This document shows, piece by piece, positions 5,745 to 13,606 of a stretch of DNA of 19,666 bases. Source of the DNA: Clostridia bacterium (GTDB taxonomy: Bacteria > Bacillota > Clostridia > Christensenellales > Borkfalkiaceae); NCBI GenBank assembly GCA_017648525.1, contig JAGCIP010000174.1, forward strand, positions 1-19,666, in the 5' to 3' direction. The notes beneath the pieces were generated by a model, which did not search any database, had not been told where the DNA came from, and was given only the letters and a program-made list of their open reading frames with translations. Numbering within the stretch: position 1 is the first letter of the stretch; every line of letters starts with the position of its first letter. The position numbers were made by a program, and so were the translations under genes.

Positions 5745-6521
5745 TTAAAAATTAGTGTTTTCGGGAGTGATTAGTTTACACTTTGTTTGATTTATTCTCT
5801 CAACAAATTCTTTTGGTGGCATTTTATCGGTTATAAAATAATCGACGCTATCAAAATCAAAGTCTGTGCAAAGGAAAGTTTTATTAAATTTAGTGCTATC
5901 GCAAAGCATTGCAAGTTTGTGTGAATTTTTGCGCATTTGTTGTTTTAATTTTGCTTGCTCTATGCTTGCGTCGGTAAAACCGTTGTTAGCGTCTACGCCT
6001 GAGCAACTCATTACGGCTATATCTGCGTGTATGCGAGAAATATAGTCCATAGTGTCCGTTCCTATAATAGAGTTGCTGTGGTTTTGAACTCTACCGCCCG
6101 CAATGTAAATTTTAACGGTGTTTGTTTGCGAAAGTAGTAGAGCATTTCTAAGCCCCGTCGTAGTAACCGATAAATAATTAAAATTATTGAGCAGGGGAAT
6201 AATAACCCCAACCGTACTACTACTGTCCATAAAAACCGAGTCGCCGTTCTTTATAAGTTTAACCGCAAGGTTTGCAATAGTGCGCTTTGCCGAAGTGTTT
6301 TCTTGTTCACGAATTGCAAAAGCCGATTCTTCCGCACTAGATTTAAAAGGCATAGCGCCACCGTGCGAACGCTTGATTAACCCCTGCTTTTCCATAGCCC
6401 TTAAATCTCTACGAATAGTCGCCCCGCTAACGTAAAGTTCGCTTGCAAGTTCTTCTACCGTTGCGGATTTATTTTTGTTCAATATTTCTAAAATTTCTTC
6501 TTGACGCTCTAAAGAAAGCAT
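5745..6521 (-). CDS. DeoR-family transcriptional regulator
   Basis: A 258-residue repressor of the DeoR/GlpR type. An N-terminal winged helix-turn-helix (about residues 5-58, with the recognition segment VSGATIRRDLRAMEKQG at 32-48 and the SHGGA hinge) is followed by a DeoRC sugar-phosphate sensing domain. That domain carries FMDSSSTV, an IAGG turn, an IGT segment and the QAKLKQQM helix. The family usually represses sugar or polyol catabolic genes and releases DNA on binding a phosphorylated intermediate. It is divergent from the dehydrogenase operon at 6691, its likely target. GGAGGT at 6528-6533 supports the start. A palindrome and three phased direct repeats lie in its own promoter-leader region and suggest autoregulation. 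The effector is unknown. Confidence 0.93.
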   Translation of the reverse strand: MLSLERQEEILEILNKNKSATVEELASELYVSGATIRRDLRAMEKQGLIKRSHGGAMPFKSSAEESAFAIREQENTSAKRTIANLAVKLIKNGDSVFMDSSSTVGVIIPLLNNFNYLSVTTTGLRNALLLSQTNTVKIYIAGGRVQNHSNSIIGTDTMDYISRIHADIAVMSCSGVDANNGFTDASIEQAKLKQQMRKNSHKLAMLCDSTKFNKTFLCTDFDFDSVDYFITDKMPPKEFVERINQTKCKLITPENTNF

Positions 6522-6541
6522 ATTTTACCTCCGTTTTAGCA

Positions 6542-6559
6542 AATTTTGTTGACAAAATT
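6542..6559. promoter_or_regulatory. 18-bp perfect palindrome in the repressor leader
   Basis: AATTTTGT-TG-ACAAAATT has two perfect 8-base arms about a 2-base centre. It lies roughly 20-40 bases downstream of the predicted start of the repressor transcript, just before its ribosome binding site. It is a candidate operator. Confidence 0.5.
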
Positions 6560-6585
6560 GTTCATTACTGTTTATTTGTGTTTAT
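6560..6585. promoter_or_regulatory. Three direct repeats GTTYAT at exact 10-bp spacing
   Basis: GTTCAT (6560-6565), GTTTAT (6570-6575) and GTTTAT (6580-6585) repeat every 10 bp on one face of the helix. DeoR-family proteins often bind phased direct repeats. The array covers the predicted transcription start of the repressor gene. Confidence 0.55.
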
Positions 6586-6614
6586 ATTTTATCATAAATA
6601 AATTCTTTTTGCAA
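6586..6614 (-). promoter_or_regulatory. Sigma-A promoter of the deoR-type gene
   Basis: On the minus strand, TTGCAA (6614-6609), a 17-base spacer, then TAAAAT (6591-6586). The predicted start near 6579 falls inside the direct-repeat array. Confidence 0.6.
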
Positions 6615-6647
6615 CCTTATTTCAAGGGGGTGCAAAACCTTTTTTTT

Positions 6648-6657
6648 ATGTTATAAT
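6648..6657 (+). promoter_or_regulatory. Extended -10 promoter of the dehydrogenase operon
   Basis: TGTTATAAT (6649-6657) is a TGn-extended perfect -10. No good -35 is visible. Instead, an imperfect inverted repeat, TTGCAACC (6609-6616) with GGGTGCAA (6628-6635), covers the -35 region and could be a regulator site. The predicted start is near 6664. Confidence 0.55.
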
Positions 6658-6690
6658 GTTAACGATTAAAATATTGGAGGACTTTGTTCA

Positions 6691-7956
6691 ATGAAAACTA
6701 AAGCAGTAAGGCTTTACGGTCAAAGTGATTTAAGACTTGAAGAGTTTGAATTACCACAAATTAAAGAAGATGAAATTTTAGCACGTGTTGTTTCAGACAG
6801 TATTTGTATGTCTAGTTACAAGGCGGCTATTCAAGGGGCTAACCATAAGAGAGTTCCCAACGATATAGACAAAAATCCGATTATTATCGGTCACGAATTT
6901 TGCGGTGACATTTTAGAAGTTGGTGCAAAATGGCAACACTTGTTCAAACCGGGTATGAAGTTTGGTATTCAACCCGCTATGAACTTAAAAGAAAATCCCT
7001 ATATCGCTCCCGGATATTCTTACGTTAATATCGGTGGCGACGCTACTTACGTTATTATTCCTAACGAAGTTATGGAAAGCGATTGCTTAATTCCTTATGA
7101 AGGCGAAAGTTACTTTAAAGCATCTCTCGCTGAACCTATGTCTTGTATTATTGCGGGTTATCACGAAAACTATCACAGCGTTTACGAAACCCACTCACAC
7201 GATATGGGAATTAAAGAAGGTGGCGCAGTTGCTATTTTAGCAGGCGTTGGTCCTATGGGATTAGGCGCTGTTGATTACGGTATTCACGGTGATAGAAAAC
7301 CATCTTTAATGGTTGTTACCGATATAGATCAAGCAAGACTTGATAGAGCGGCTACACTTCTTTCTGTTGAAGAAGCGGCTAAAAACGGCGTTAAACTCGT
7401 TTACGTTAACACTTCTGCAATCGAAGACCCCGTTGCTTATATGAAAGAACTCAACGGTGGAAAGGGATACGACGACGTATTCGTTTACGCTCCCGTTTCA
7501 GCGCTCGTTGAACAAGGCGACGCTTTACTTGGCGAAAACGGTTGCTTGAATTTCTTTGCAGGTCCTACTAAAACCGATTTCTCTGCAAAATTCAATTTCT
7601 ATGACGTTCACTATGCTTTCCACAGAATTACAGGCACTAGCGGTGGTAACACCAACGACTTGCGTGAAGCGTTGAAACTTGCAGGCGAAGGCAGAATCAA
7701 TCCGTCTATTATGATTTCTCACGTTGGCGGTTTGGATAGCGTTATCGACACCACTTTAAATCTTCCTAACATTAAGGGTGCTAAAAAGTTGGCTTATACG
7801 CATATCTCAATGCCTATGACCGCTATTGCAGACTTTGCAGAACTTGGCAAAACCGATAAGTTCTTTGCTGACCTTGCTGAAATTTGCGACCGTCACAACG
7901 GTATTTGGTCTGACGAAGCGGAAAAATACGTTCTTGCAAACGCTAAAAAAATATAA
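6691..7956 (+). CDS. Zinc-type medium-chain dehydrogenase, sorbitol/sorbose-phosphate reductase-like
   Basis: A 421-residue member of the medium-chain alcohol dehydrogenase superfamily. The catalytic domain has C39 (SICMSS), the GHEF motif with H68/E69, and E148 in AEPMSC, which look like catalytic zinc ligands. The four-cysteine structural zinc lobe is absent. The Rossmann motif is GVGPMG (185-190), followed by VVTDID, whose aspartates favour NAD(H) over NADP(H). The general look, including the SYK segment after the first cysteine, recalls L-sorbose-1-phosphate reductase (SorE). The substrate is not established. GGAGGA precedes the ATG. It is the first gene of an operon with a full 2-oxo-acid dehydrogenase complex, so it may make the substrate of that complex from an alcohol. 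It also lies divergent from a DeoR-type regulator. Confidence 0.85.
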   Translation: MKTKAVRLYGQSDLRLEEFELPQIKEDEILARVVSDSICMSSYKAAIQGANHKRVPNDIDKNPIIIGHEFCGDILEVGAKWQHLFKPGMKFGIQPAMNLKENPYIAPGYSYVNIGGDATYVIIPNEVMESDCLIPYEGESYFKASLAEPMSCIIAGYHENYHSVYETHSHDMGIKEGGAVAILAGVGPMGLGAVDYGIHGDRKPSLMVVTDIDQARLDRAATLLSVEEAAKNGVKLVYVNTSAIEDPVAYMKELNGGKGYDDVFVYAPVSALVEQGDALLGENGCLNFFAGPTKTDFSAKFNFYDVHYAFHRITGTSGGNTNDLREALKLAGEGRINPSIMISHVGGLDSVIDTTLNLPNIKGAKKLAYTHISMPMTAIADFAELGKTDKFFADLAEICDRHNGIWSDEAEKYVLANAKKI

Positions 7957-7987
7957 AAAATACTATTTAATATAAAGGAGTAATTTT

Positions 7988-9643
7988 ATGGCAAATCCGA
8001 TTATGATGCCCAAAGCGGGTATTACGGTTGAAAGTTGTATTCTTACAAAATGGAACGTTAAGGTTGGCGACAAGGTTAACGTTGGCGACGTGGTTTGTTC
8101 TTACGAAACCGATAAGTCTGCCTTTGATTTAACGGCTGAAGTTGCCGGTGAAGTTTTGGCGCTTTTCTGTGAAGAAGGCGACGAAGTTCCCGTTCTTACG
8201 AATATTGCAGTGGTTGGTAATAAAGGTGAAGATTTTTCTGCATTAGCACCTAACGGCGCATCTGCACCCGCAGCCAACGAAGTTAAACCTGCACCTGCAC
8301 CCGCAAGCGCACCTGTTGCGCCCGCACCCGTTGCAGTTTCTACCAACGCTAAACCCGTTACTATGCCAAAGGCTGGTATTACGGTTGAAAGTTGTATTTT
8401 AACCAAATGGAACGTTAAAGTTGGCGATACCGTTAAGGTTGGCGACGTTATGTTCTCTTATGAAACTGATAAATCTTCTTTTGATTTCCAAGCAGAAATT
8501 GAAGGCGAAGTTTTAGCACTCTTCTGTGAAGAAGGCGACGAAGTTCCCGTTCTTTCTAACGTTTGTGCCGTTGGCGCACACGGTGACGACCCGTCTCCGC
8601 TCGCTCCCGGTGGGGCAGTTGTTGCTCCCGCTGCCAACGAAGTTAAAACCGCTCCTGCTCAAAGCTCACCAGCAACCGCTAGCGCACCAGTAGTAAGCGC
8701 AAACGCAGACGGAAAAATCTTCGCATCTCCCAGAGCAAAAAATCTTGCAGTTAAACTTGGCGTTGACCTTGCAAGTGCAACGGCAACAGGTCCTAACGGT
8801 AGAATTATAGAACGTGACGTTCGTGAAGCAAGCCTTAATCCCAAGGCTGTTGCTCCCGCCGCCAACGAAGTTAAACCTGCACCCGCTGTTGCGCCCGCTC
8901 AAAGCGCACCCGCAGTCGCAAGTGATGACTTTAAGGCTTATAAGGACGAAAAAATGTCTAACCTTAGAAAAGTTATTGCTAAAAACATGGTTGCAAGTTT
9001 GTCTACTATGGCACAACTTACTCACACCATTTCTTTCGACTGTACGAATATTATGGCGTTTAGAAAATATCTTAAAGATAATGCGGAAATTCTGAAACTT
9101 CCGCCCATCACTATAAACCATATTATAGTATACGCAGTATCAAGAGTTCTTAAAAATCACAAGGATTTGAACGCAAACCTTATCAACGGCGATACTATGC
9201 GTTATTTTGAACACGTTAATATGGGTATTGCAACCGACACTCCACGTGGACTTTTAGTTCCCACGCTTTTCGGTGCTGATACTATGTCACTTTCGGAAAT
9301 CGCAGTTAAGTCCAAGAAGTTATCTCAAGACGCTATCGACGGAAAACTTTCTCCCGAATTCTTAACGGGTGGTAGTTTCACGATTAGCAACCTTGGAAAT
9401 ATGGGTATTGAAAGTTTCACTCCCGTAGTTAACCCACCGCAAACGGGTATTTTGGGTGTTAATACCTTGGAAACCAGAGTTAAAATCGGTAAGGACGGCG
9501 AAATCGTTCCTTATACCGCTATGGCTCTTTCACTTACTTACGACCACAGAGCGCTCGACGGTGCTCCCGCATCTAAGTTCTTGAAAGAATTAAAAGATTT
9601 CCTTGAAAATTTCAGCGTAAATCTTATGGCTAATTCCATTTAA
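7988..9643 (+). CDS. Dihydrolipoamide acyltransferase (E2) with two lipoyl domains
   Basis: Core of a 2-oxo-acid dehydrogenase complex: it accepts the acyl group from E1 on lipoyl-lysine and transfers it to CoA. The 551 residues comprise lipoyl domain 1 (about 1-78, K43 in ETDKS), lipoyl domain 2 (about 121-197, K162), a peripheral-subunit-binding domain (about 244-281, SPRAKNLAVKLGVD) and the catalytic domain (about 315-551), with H520 and D524 in DHRALDG. Ala-Pro-rich flexible linkers join them, and each contains the element PAANEVK. The two lipoyl domains are nearly identical, which points to recent duplication or gene conversion. AAAGGAG is 7 bases upstream of the ATG. E3 and E1 follow, and a lipoate ligase gene lies just downstream. 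Whether the acyl donor is pyruvate, acetoin or a branched keto acid cannot be told here. Confidence 0.93.
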   Translation: MANPIMMPKAGITVESCILTKWNVKVGDKVNVGDVVCSYETDKSAFDLTAEVAGEVLALFCEEGDEVPVLTNIAVVGNKGEDFSALAPNGASAPAANEVKPAPAPASAPVAPAPVAVSTNAKPVTMPKAGITVESCILTKWNVKVGDTVKVGDVMFSYETDKSSFDFQAEIEGEVLALFCEEGDEVPVLSNVCAVGAHGDDPSPLAPGGAVVAPAANEVKTAPAQSSPATASAPVVSANADGKIFASPRAKNLAVKLGVDLASATATGPNGRIIERDVREASLNPKAVAPAANEVKPAPAVAPAQSAPAVASDDFKAYKDEKMSNLRKVIAKNMVASLSTMAQLTHTISFDCTNIMAFRKYLKDNAEILKLPPITINHIIVYAVSRVLKNHKDLNANLINGDTMRYFEHVNMGIATDTPRGLLVPTLFGADTMSLSEIAVKSKKLSQDAIDGKLSPEFLTGGSFTISNLGNMGIESFTPVVNPPQTGILGVNTLETRVKIGKDGEIVPYTAMALSLTYDHRALDGAPASKFLKELKDFLENFSVNLMANSI

Positions 9644-9662
9644 TTATAAAAGGAGATAGATT

Positions 9663-11033
9663 ATGGAAATTTTAGATTTAATCGTTATCGGTGGTGGTCC
9701 TGGTGGATATCTCGCAGCAGAACGTGCAGGACACGCTGGCTTAAAAACCATGGTTTTTGAAAAGAGAGCGTTCGGTGGCGTTTGCTTGAACGAAGGTTGT
9801 GTTCCTAGCAAAACTTTCTTAAATTCAGCAAAAGTATTCGATTATGCTAACCATGCATCTAGTTACGGCGTTAAGGTGGAAGGCAAAGCGTCTGTTGACC
9901 AAAAATTCGTTGTTGAAAGAAAGAACGGCGTTGTTAAAATGCTTGTTAGTGGCGTTGAAGGTCAATTAAAGAGAAATCACGTTACTATGAAAAAGGCAGA
10001 AGCGTTCATTGAAGGAAAAACCGACGAAGGTATTATCGTTAAGTCGGGCGAAGAAAAGTTCCTTGCAAAACGCTTGATTATTGCTACTGGTTCTATGCCT
10101 GTTGTTCCGCCTATTCCAGGTCTTCGTGAAAATCTCGAAACCGGTTTAGTACTTACGAATAGGGAAGTATTAGAACTTACTGAAATCCCCGAAAAATTCG
10201 TAGTTATCGGTGGTGGCGTAATCGGTCTTGAAATGGCAAGTTATTTTTCGTCGGTTGGTTCAAAAGTTACCGTTGTTGAAATGCTTGATAAAATTGCAGG
10301 ACCTACTGAAAAGGAAATCTCAAAGATTTTACAAAAATCTCTTGAAAAGAAAGGCGTTGAATTCAAACTCGGCGCAAAGGTTACCGCAGTTGAAAAGGAC
10401 GGCGTTGTTTACGAAAAAGACGGCAAGGTTGAAAAAGTTCTTGCTGACAAAGTTCTTTGCTCAATCGGTAGACGTGCAGTTACTCAAGGTATCGGTTTAG
10501 AAAATATCGGTGTTAATTTAGAACGTGGTGCTATCGTTACCGACGACACTATGAGAACTAACGTTGCTAACGTATACGCTGTGGGCGACGTAAACGGCAA
10601 AGTAATGCTTGCTCACACCGCTTATAGAGAAGCAGAAGTAGCCGTTAACAATATTTTAGGCAAGAAAGACTTAATGCGTTATAACGTAATTCCTTCGGTT
10701 ATCTACACTAACCCAGAAGTTGGTTCAGTTGGTGAAACCGAAGAAAGCGCTAAGGCAAAAGGGCTTGACGTTAAGTGCGTTTCTATTCCGCTTACTTATT
10801 CGGGTAGATATATTGCAGAAAATACCGACCTTAACGGTATTTGCAAACTCGTTATTAACAACAAGACTAACACTCTTATCGGCGCACACGTTATCGGTAG
10901 TTACTCGGGCGAATATATCGTTGCCGTATCTGCTATGATTGATTTAGAAGTAGATATCGAAAACATTAAGAAATTAGTGTTCCCGCACCCGACTGTTTGT
11001 GAAATCGTTAGAGAAGCGATTTTCAGTATATAA
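9663..11033 (+). CDS. Dihydrolipoyl dehydrogenase (E3)
   Basis: Flavoprotein that reoxidises dihydrolipoamide on E2 and reduces NAD+. The 456 residues include the FAD motif GGGPGG (10-15), the redox disulfide GGVCLNEGCVPS with C41 and C46, the NAD-binding GGGVIG, the second FAD motif VYAVGDVNG, and the C-terminal active-site pair H442 and E447 in PHPTVCE. Length and motif order are ordinary for the family. AAAGGAGAT precedes the ATG, and the gene follows E2 by 19 bases, so it is a dedicated E3 of this operon. lpdA or acoL would be possible names, but the substrate of the complex is unknown, so no symbol is given. No lipoyl domain is fused to its N-terminus, unlike some pyruvate dehydrogenase E3 proteins. 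Confidence 0.95.
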   Translation: MEILDLIVIGGGPGGYLAAERAGHAGLKTMVFEKRAFGGVCLNEGCVPSKTFLNSAKVFDYANHASSYGVKVEGKASVDQKFVVERKNGVVKMLVSGVEGQLKRNHVTMKKAEAFIEGKTDEGIIVKSGEEKFLAKRLIIATGSMPVVPPIPGLRENLETGLVLTNREVLELTEIPEKFVVIGGGVIGLEMASYFSSVGSKVTVVEMLDKIAGPTEKEISKILQKSLEKKGVEFKLGAKVTAVEKDGVVYEKDGKVEKVLADKVLCSIGRRAVTQGIGLENIGVNLERGAIVTDDTMRTNVANVYAVGDVNGKVMLAHTAYREAEVAVNNILGKKDLMRYNVIPSVIYTNPEVGSVGETEESAKAKGLDVKCVSIPLTYSGRYIAENTDLNGICKLVINNKTNTLIGAHVIGSYSGEYIVAVSAMIDLEVDIENIKKLVFPHPTVCEIVREAIFSI

Positions 11034-11065
11034 TTTAGTTAAAAATATAAGGAGATATAAGAAAA

Positions 11066-13543
11066 ATGCCAAAAAATTTAGTTATTGATCCTAATTTTAT
11101 TAGGGCATCAGGCAAAATTCAATTTACGGATATCCCCGTAAACGTTTACAACAAAACTATTGAAGACGAAAAGAAAAACTTCAAGAAAGCAGATTTCGTT
11201 CGTATCTTTAACGATATTGCTATGCTTCGTGAATTTGAAAGCATGATTAACGAAATCAAAATCAAGGGCGAATATCAAGGCTTTAAGCATTCTTATCCCG
11301 GTCCTGCACACCTTTCTATCGGTCAAGAAGCGGCTGCAGTAGGACAAGCATATATTCTTGATATGGACGATATGACCTTTGGCTCACACCGTTCACACAG
11401 CGAAGTGCTTGCTCGTGGTTTAGCATCAATCAATCAACTTCCCGACGATAAACTCTATCAAATAATGAAAGATTTTATGGGCGGTGAAACGCTTGCTCCC
11501 GTTGAAAAACTCAACAAGACTGGCAACGTTAAAGATTTAGCAGTTGACTTCTTACTTTACGGATTTATGAGTGAAATTTTCGCGCGTAGAACTGGTTTCC
11601 ACAGAGGTATGGGCGGTTCAATGCACGTATTCTTCTTACCGTTCGGTATTTACCCCAACAACGCATTAGTTGGTGGTGCTGCTCCCGTAGCACTCGGTGC
11701 TGCTCTTTACAAAAAAGTAAACGACAAACCCGGTATCGTTATCTCTAACGTAGGTGACGGCGCTGTTGGTTGTGGCGTTGTATATGAATCTATGAACTTT
11801 GCGTCTATGGACCAACTTCGTCAACTTTGGGAAAAGAAGGGTGGATTACCTATTTTATTCAACTTCTTCAACAACGGTTACGGTATGGGTGGACAAACTC
11901 GTGGTGAAACCATGGCTTACGACTTCCTTGCTCGTCTTGGCGCTGGTGTATCTCCCACGCAATTACATGCTGAACGTGTAGACGGTTTCAACCCGCTTGC
12001 AGTAATAGATGCAATGAAGAGAAAGAAGAAGATTTTAACAAGTGGCGAAGGTCCTTGCTTGTTAGACGTTGTAACCTATCGTTACGGTGGACACTCTCCG
12101 TCAGACAGCATGAGTTACAGAACTATAGAAGAAGTAGAAAATTGGAAGCAATACGACCCAATCGTTACTTACAGAAAATCGCTTGTTGATGCTAAAATTG
12201 AAAGCGACGGTAAGTTTGACGAAATACTTGATAGCATTAAAGAAAGAATGCTTAAACTTTGCAAACTTGCTGCTGACCCCGTTGAATCTCCGTATCTTGA
12301 CTTCAAGAAAGACCCCTATTACGTTGAAGACCTCATGTTCTCTAACGGTGCGGTTGAAAGCATGGGTGATAGACCTGTTGAAGTTGGCAGAGACGTTAAG
12401 ATTCCTATGGAAGAAAACCCCAGAGTAAAACAAATAGCAGGCAAACTTCGTTATGCGTTTGACGAAAAGGGACAACAAGTTTCTAACATGAAGAGATATA
12501 ATATCCGTGACGGCTTGTTTGAAGCTATCATTGATAGATATTATAAAGACCCAACTCTTACCGCTTACGGTGAAGACGTTCGTGACTGGGGTGGTGCATT
12601 CGCTGTTTATAAAGGACTTACCGAAGCATTACCTTACCACAGATTGTTCAACTCTCCTATTTCAGAAGCAGCTATCGTTTCTTCTGCAGTAGGTTACGGT
12701 CTCTGCGGTGGTAGAGCAATCGTTGAACTTATGTACGCTGACTTTATGGGTAGAGCAGGCGACGAAATATTCAACCAACTTGCTAAATGGCAAGCAATGA
12801 GTTCTGGTATCTTGAAGATGCCCGTAGTTCTCCGTGTTTCTGTTGGCGCTAAATACGGCGCACAACACTCACAAGACTGGGTTGCTCTTCCTGCACACGT
12901 TCCCGGACTTAAAGTATGTTTCCCTGCAACTCCTTACGACGCTAAAGGTCTTATGAACTCTGCTCTTAACGGCACAGACCCCGTAGTATTCTTTGAAAGC
13001 CAAAGAATTTACGACAAGGGCGAAGAATTTAGAAAAGAAGGCGTTCCCGAAGGATATTATGAAATACCGCTTGGCGAACCCGATATCAAGAGAGTTGGTA
13101 GCGATATCACTATTCTTACTATCGGCGCAACCTTGTATAGAGCAATGGACGCTGCTAAAATCCTTTCTGAAAAATACGGCGTAGAAGCAGAAGTTATCGA
13201 CGCAAGGTCAATCGTTCCGTTCAACTACGAAAAAGTTGTTGAATCTGTTAAGAAGACCGGTAGAATTATACTTGCATCAGACGCTTGCGCTAGAGGCTCT
13301 ATCCTTAACGATTTCGCAAGAAATATTACCGAACTTTGTTTCGATTACTTGGATGCACCCGCAGTTGTTTGTGGCGCACAAAACTGGATTACTCCTCCGT
13401 TTGAATTTGACGCAGACTTCTTCCCGCAAGATACTTGGATTATCGACTACATTAACGATAAGATTTTACCGCTTAAAGGTCACGTTTCAACCATCAACAC
13501 TTCTAATGCGGAAGTTATGCGTAAGGCAAAGAAAGGCGTATAA
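11066..13543 (+). CDS. Fused alpha-beta E1 component of a 2-oxo-acid or acetoin dehydrogenase
   Basis: Thiamine-diphosphate enzyme that decarboxylates or cleaves the substrate and loads the acyl group onto E2. A single 825-residue chain holds the alpha half (about 45-440) and the beta half (about 476-825), which are separate genes in most bacteria. The ThDP motif in alpha is GDGAVGCG (230-237), ending at FNNGYG (268-273). HRSHSEVLARG and GGSMH are the usual substrate-entry loops, but about 45 extra residues separate them. The beta half has GEDV, NSPISEAAIV, the VELMYADFM strand and DARSIVPF, which fit the AcoB/PdhB family. The beta-half HSQDW replaces the more common HSQS segment. AAGGAGAT lies about 9 bases from the ATG. 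It is the last gene of the operon. Confidence 0.93.
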   Translation: MPKNLVIDPNFIRASGKIQFTDIPVNVYNKTIEDEKKNFKKADFVRIFNDIAMLREFESMINEIKIKGEYQGFKHSYPGPAHLSIGQEAAAVGQAYILDMDDMTFGSHRSHSEVLARGLASINQLPDDKLYQIMKDFMGGETLAPVEKLNKTGNVKDLAVDFLLYGFMSEIFARRTGFHRGMGGSMHVFFLPFGIYPNNALVGGAAPVALGAALYKKVNDKPGIVISNVGDGAVGCGVVYESMNFASMDQLRQLWEKKGGLPILFNFFNNGYGMGGQTRGETMAYDFLARLGAGVSPTQLHAERVDGFNPLAVIDAMKRKKKILTSGEGPCLLDVVTYRYGGHSPSDSMSYRTIEEVENWKQYDPIVTYRKSLVDAKIESDGKFDEILDSIKERMLKLCKLAADPVESPYLDFKKDPYYVEDLMFSNGAVESMGDRPVEVGRDVKIPMEENPRVKQIAGKLRYAFDEKGQQVSNMKRYNIRDGLFEAIIDRYYKDPTLTAYGEDVRDWGGAFAVYKGLTEALPYHRLFNSPISEAAIVSSAVGYGLCGGRAIVELMYADFMGRAGDEIFNQLAKWQAMSSGILKMPVVLRVSVGAKYGAQHSQDWVALPAHVPGLKVCFPATPYDAKGLMNSALNGTDPVVFFESQRIYDKGEEFRKEGVPEGYYEIPLGEPDIKRVGSDITILTIGATLYRAMDAAKILSEKYGVEAEVIDARSIVPFNYEKVVESVKKTGRIILASDACARGSILNDFARNITELCFDYLDAPAVVCGAQNWITPPFEFDADFFPQDTWIIDYINDKILPLKGHVSTINTSNAEVMRKAKKGV

Positions 13544-13571
13544 TTTAATACACTTTCTCAACAAAAAATCA

Positions 13572-13594
13572 AAGGGGCTGAAATTCAGCCCCTT
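13572..13594 (+). terminator. Hairpin between the E1 gene and lplA
   Basis: A 9-bp GC-rich stem (13572-13580 with 13586-13594) with a 5-base loop, followed by AATTTTAAG. The T-tract is short, so termination may be partial. The lplA start codon is only 13 bases past the stem. Confidence 0.6.
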
Positions 13595-13606
13595 AATTTT
13601 AAGATT

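Noticed and set aside
6549..6577. TTGACA at 6549-6554 as a -35 for the dehydrogenase operon
   Set aside because: No acceptable -10 occurs 16-18 bases downstream. The hexamer is part of the palindrome, and an extended -10 closer to the gene is better.
8101..9121. Long minus-strand frames across the E2 gene (101, 68 and 151 codons)
   Set aside because: The repetitive Ala-Pro linker and codon bias of E2 leave the antisense frames open; their products are low-complexity and lack ribosome binding sites.
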